From positions 1 through 64,000 of the forward strand of contig MPMO01000011.1 of assembly GCA_002238555.1 (NCBI GenBank): a stretch of 64,000 nucleotides of DNA, written 5' to 3'. Below, in pieces: positions 63,902 to 64,000 of the stretch. The DNA is from Caldilineaceae bacterium bin34 (GTDB lineage Bacteria > Chloroflexota > Anaerolineae > Caldilineales > Caldilineaceae). The stretch's first letter is position 1, and every line of letters starts with the position of its first letter. Made by a program: the position numbers and the translations under genes. The notes beneath the pieces were generated by a model. It did not search any database. It saw only the letters and a list, made by a program, of their open reading frames with translations, and had not been told where the DNA came from.

Positions 63902-64000
63902 TCGGCGTTCGGTTCGCCGGGCTTTCCCGGCCGGGAACTGGACCGGCACGCGGTGGCCGGACAGCAGGCACTGTTCCCAACCCTTGTTCGCGAAGTCGTC

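Noticed and set aside
63902..64000. Possible minus-strand gene entering at the right edge
   Set aside because: The frame crosses the yggX gene as antisense and too little is visible to support it; a small hairpin CGGCG/CGCCG at 63903-63919 is likelier to be a terminator of yggX.

Overview
The window is GC-rich bacterial chromosome with dense coding on both strands. Core genes (dnaJ, prmA, trxB, murJ, infA, rpsU, rsmG, pyrG, yebC, ruvC, ruvA, efp, three tRNAs) are mixed with catabolic and accessory genes. The style of the elongation factor P, the MoxR/DUF58/DUF4129 set, the LysM- and SH3-linked glycosidases and the many Uma2, Gfo/Idh, sulfatase and phytanoyl-dioxygenase-type genes fit a heterotrophic member of the Chloroflexota (Caldilinea/Anaerolinea-like, possibly marine or host-associated). 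This is an inference from protein style, not a proven placement.

Layout. 1-5 kb: an accessory cluster with two PD-(D/E)XK-like nucleases, a ParA ATPase and an AlbA_2 (Schlafen-type) protein. 5-14.4 kb: chaperone, methyltransferase, thioredoxin reductase, lipid II flippase, a long Uma2 protein, small membrane proteins, a GH4 glycosidase and tRNA-Arg. 14.5-18.4 kb: a MoxR-DUF58-DUF4129 operon. 18.5-21.7 kb: a TnpB relic, anmK and a sulfatase. 22.6-25.8 kb: an S1-repeat protein, a Nudix hydrolase, and rpsU-infA divergent from rsmG. 25.9-29.5 kb: an AGPS-like flavoprotein, a DsbA-like lipoprotein and a PhyH dioxygenase. 29.6-36.1 kb: a glycine-betaine-type ABC transporter whose ATPase and permease genes are separated from a duplicated binding-protein gene by transposase debris; one binding-protein copy is frameshifted. 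36.2-43.4 kb: a dehydrogenase pair, a LysM/PA14 glycosidase, an M20 peptidase and an aldo/keto reductase. 43.5-46.8 kb: a sigma-70 factor with an unusual region 4, tRNA-Val and a frameshifted TnpB. 46.8-52.7 kb: two further glycosidases sharing a catalytic domain with the LysM protein, and a small SWIM protein. 52.8-58.2 kb: ugd-acpS-pyrG-yebC-ruvC-ruvA, tightly packed. 58.4-62.6 kb: one giant protein made of nine degenerate repeats. 62.9-63.9 kb: efp, tRNA-Thr and a YggX-like gene.

How the genes fit together. The three related glycosidases, anmK, murJ and the LysM/SH3 modules point to cell-wall glycan work. The betaine transporter, sulfatase, GH4 enzyme, Gfo/Idh and alcohol dehydrogenases, PhyH enzyme and M20 peptidase point to uptake and breakdown of organic osmolytes, sulfated glycans and peptides. 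Debris of at least three insertion-sequence types shows repeated transposition.

The strongest candidates for something undescribed are the nine-repeat giant protein downstream of ruvCA, which may derive from HNH-type modules; the sigma factor with a tandemly duplicated region-4-like helix-turn-helix; and the family of three glycosidases that share a catalytic core but carry different wall-binding or barrel domains.
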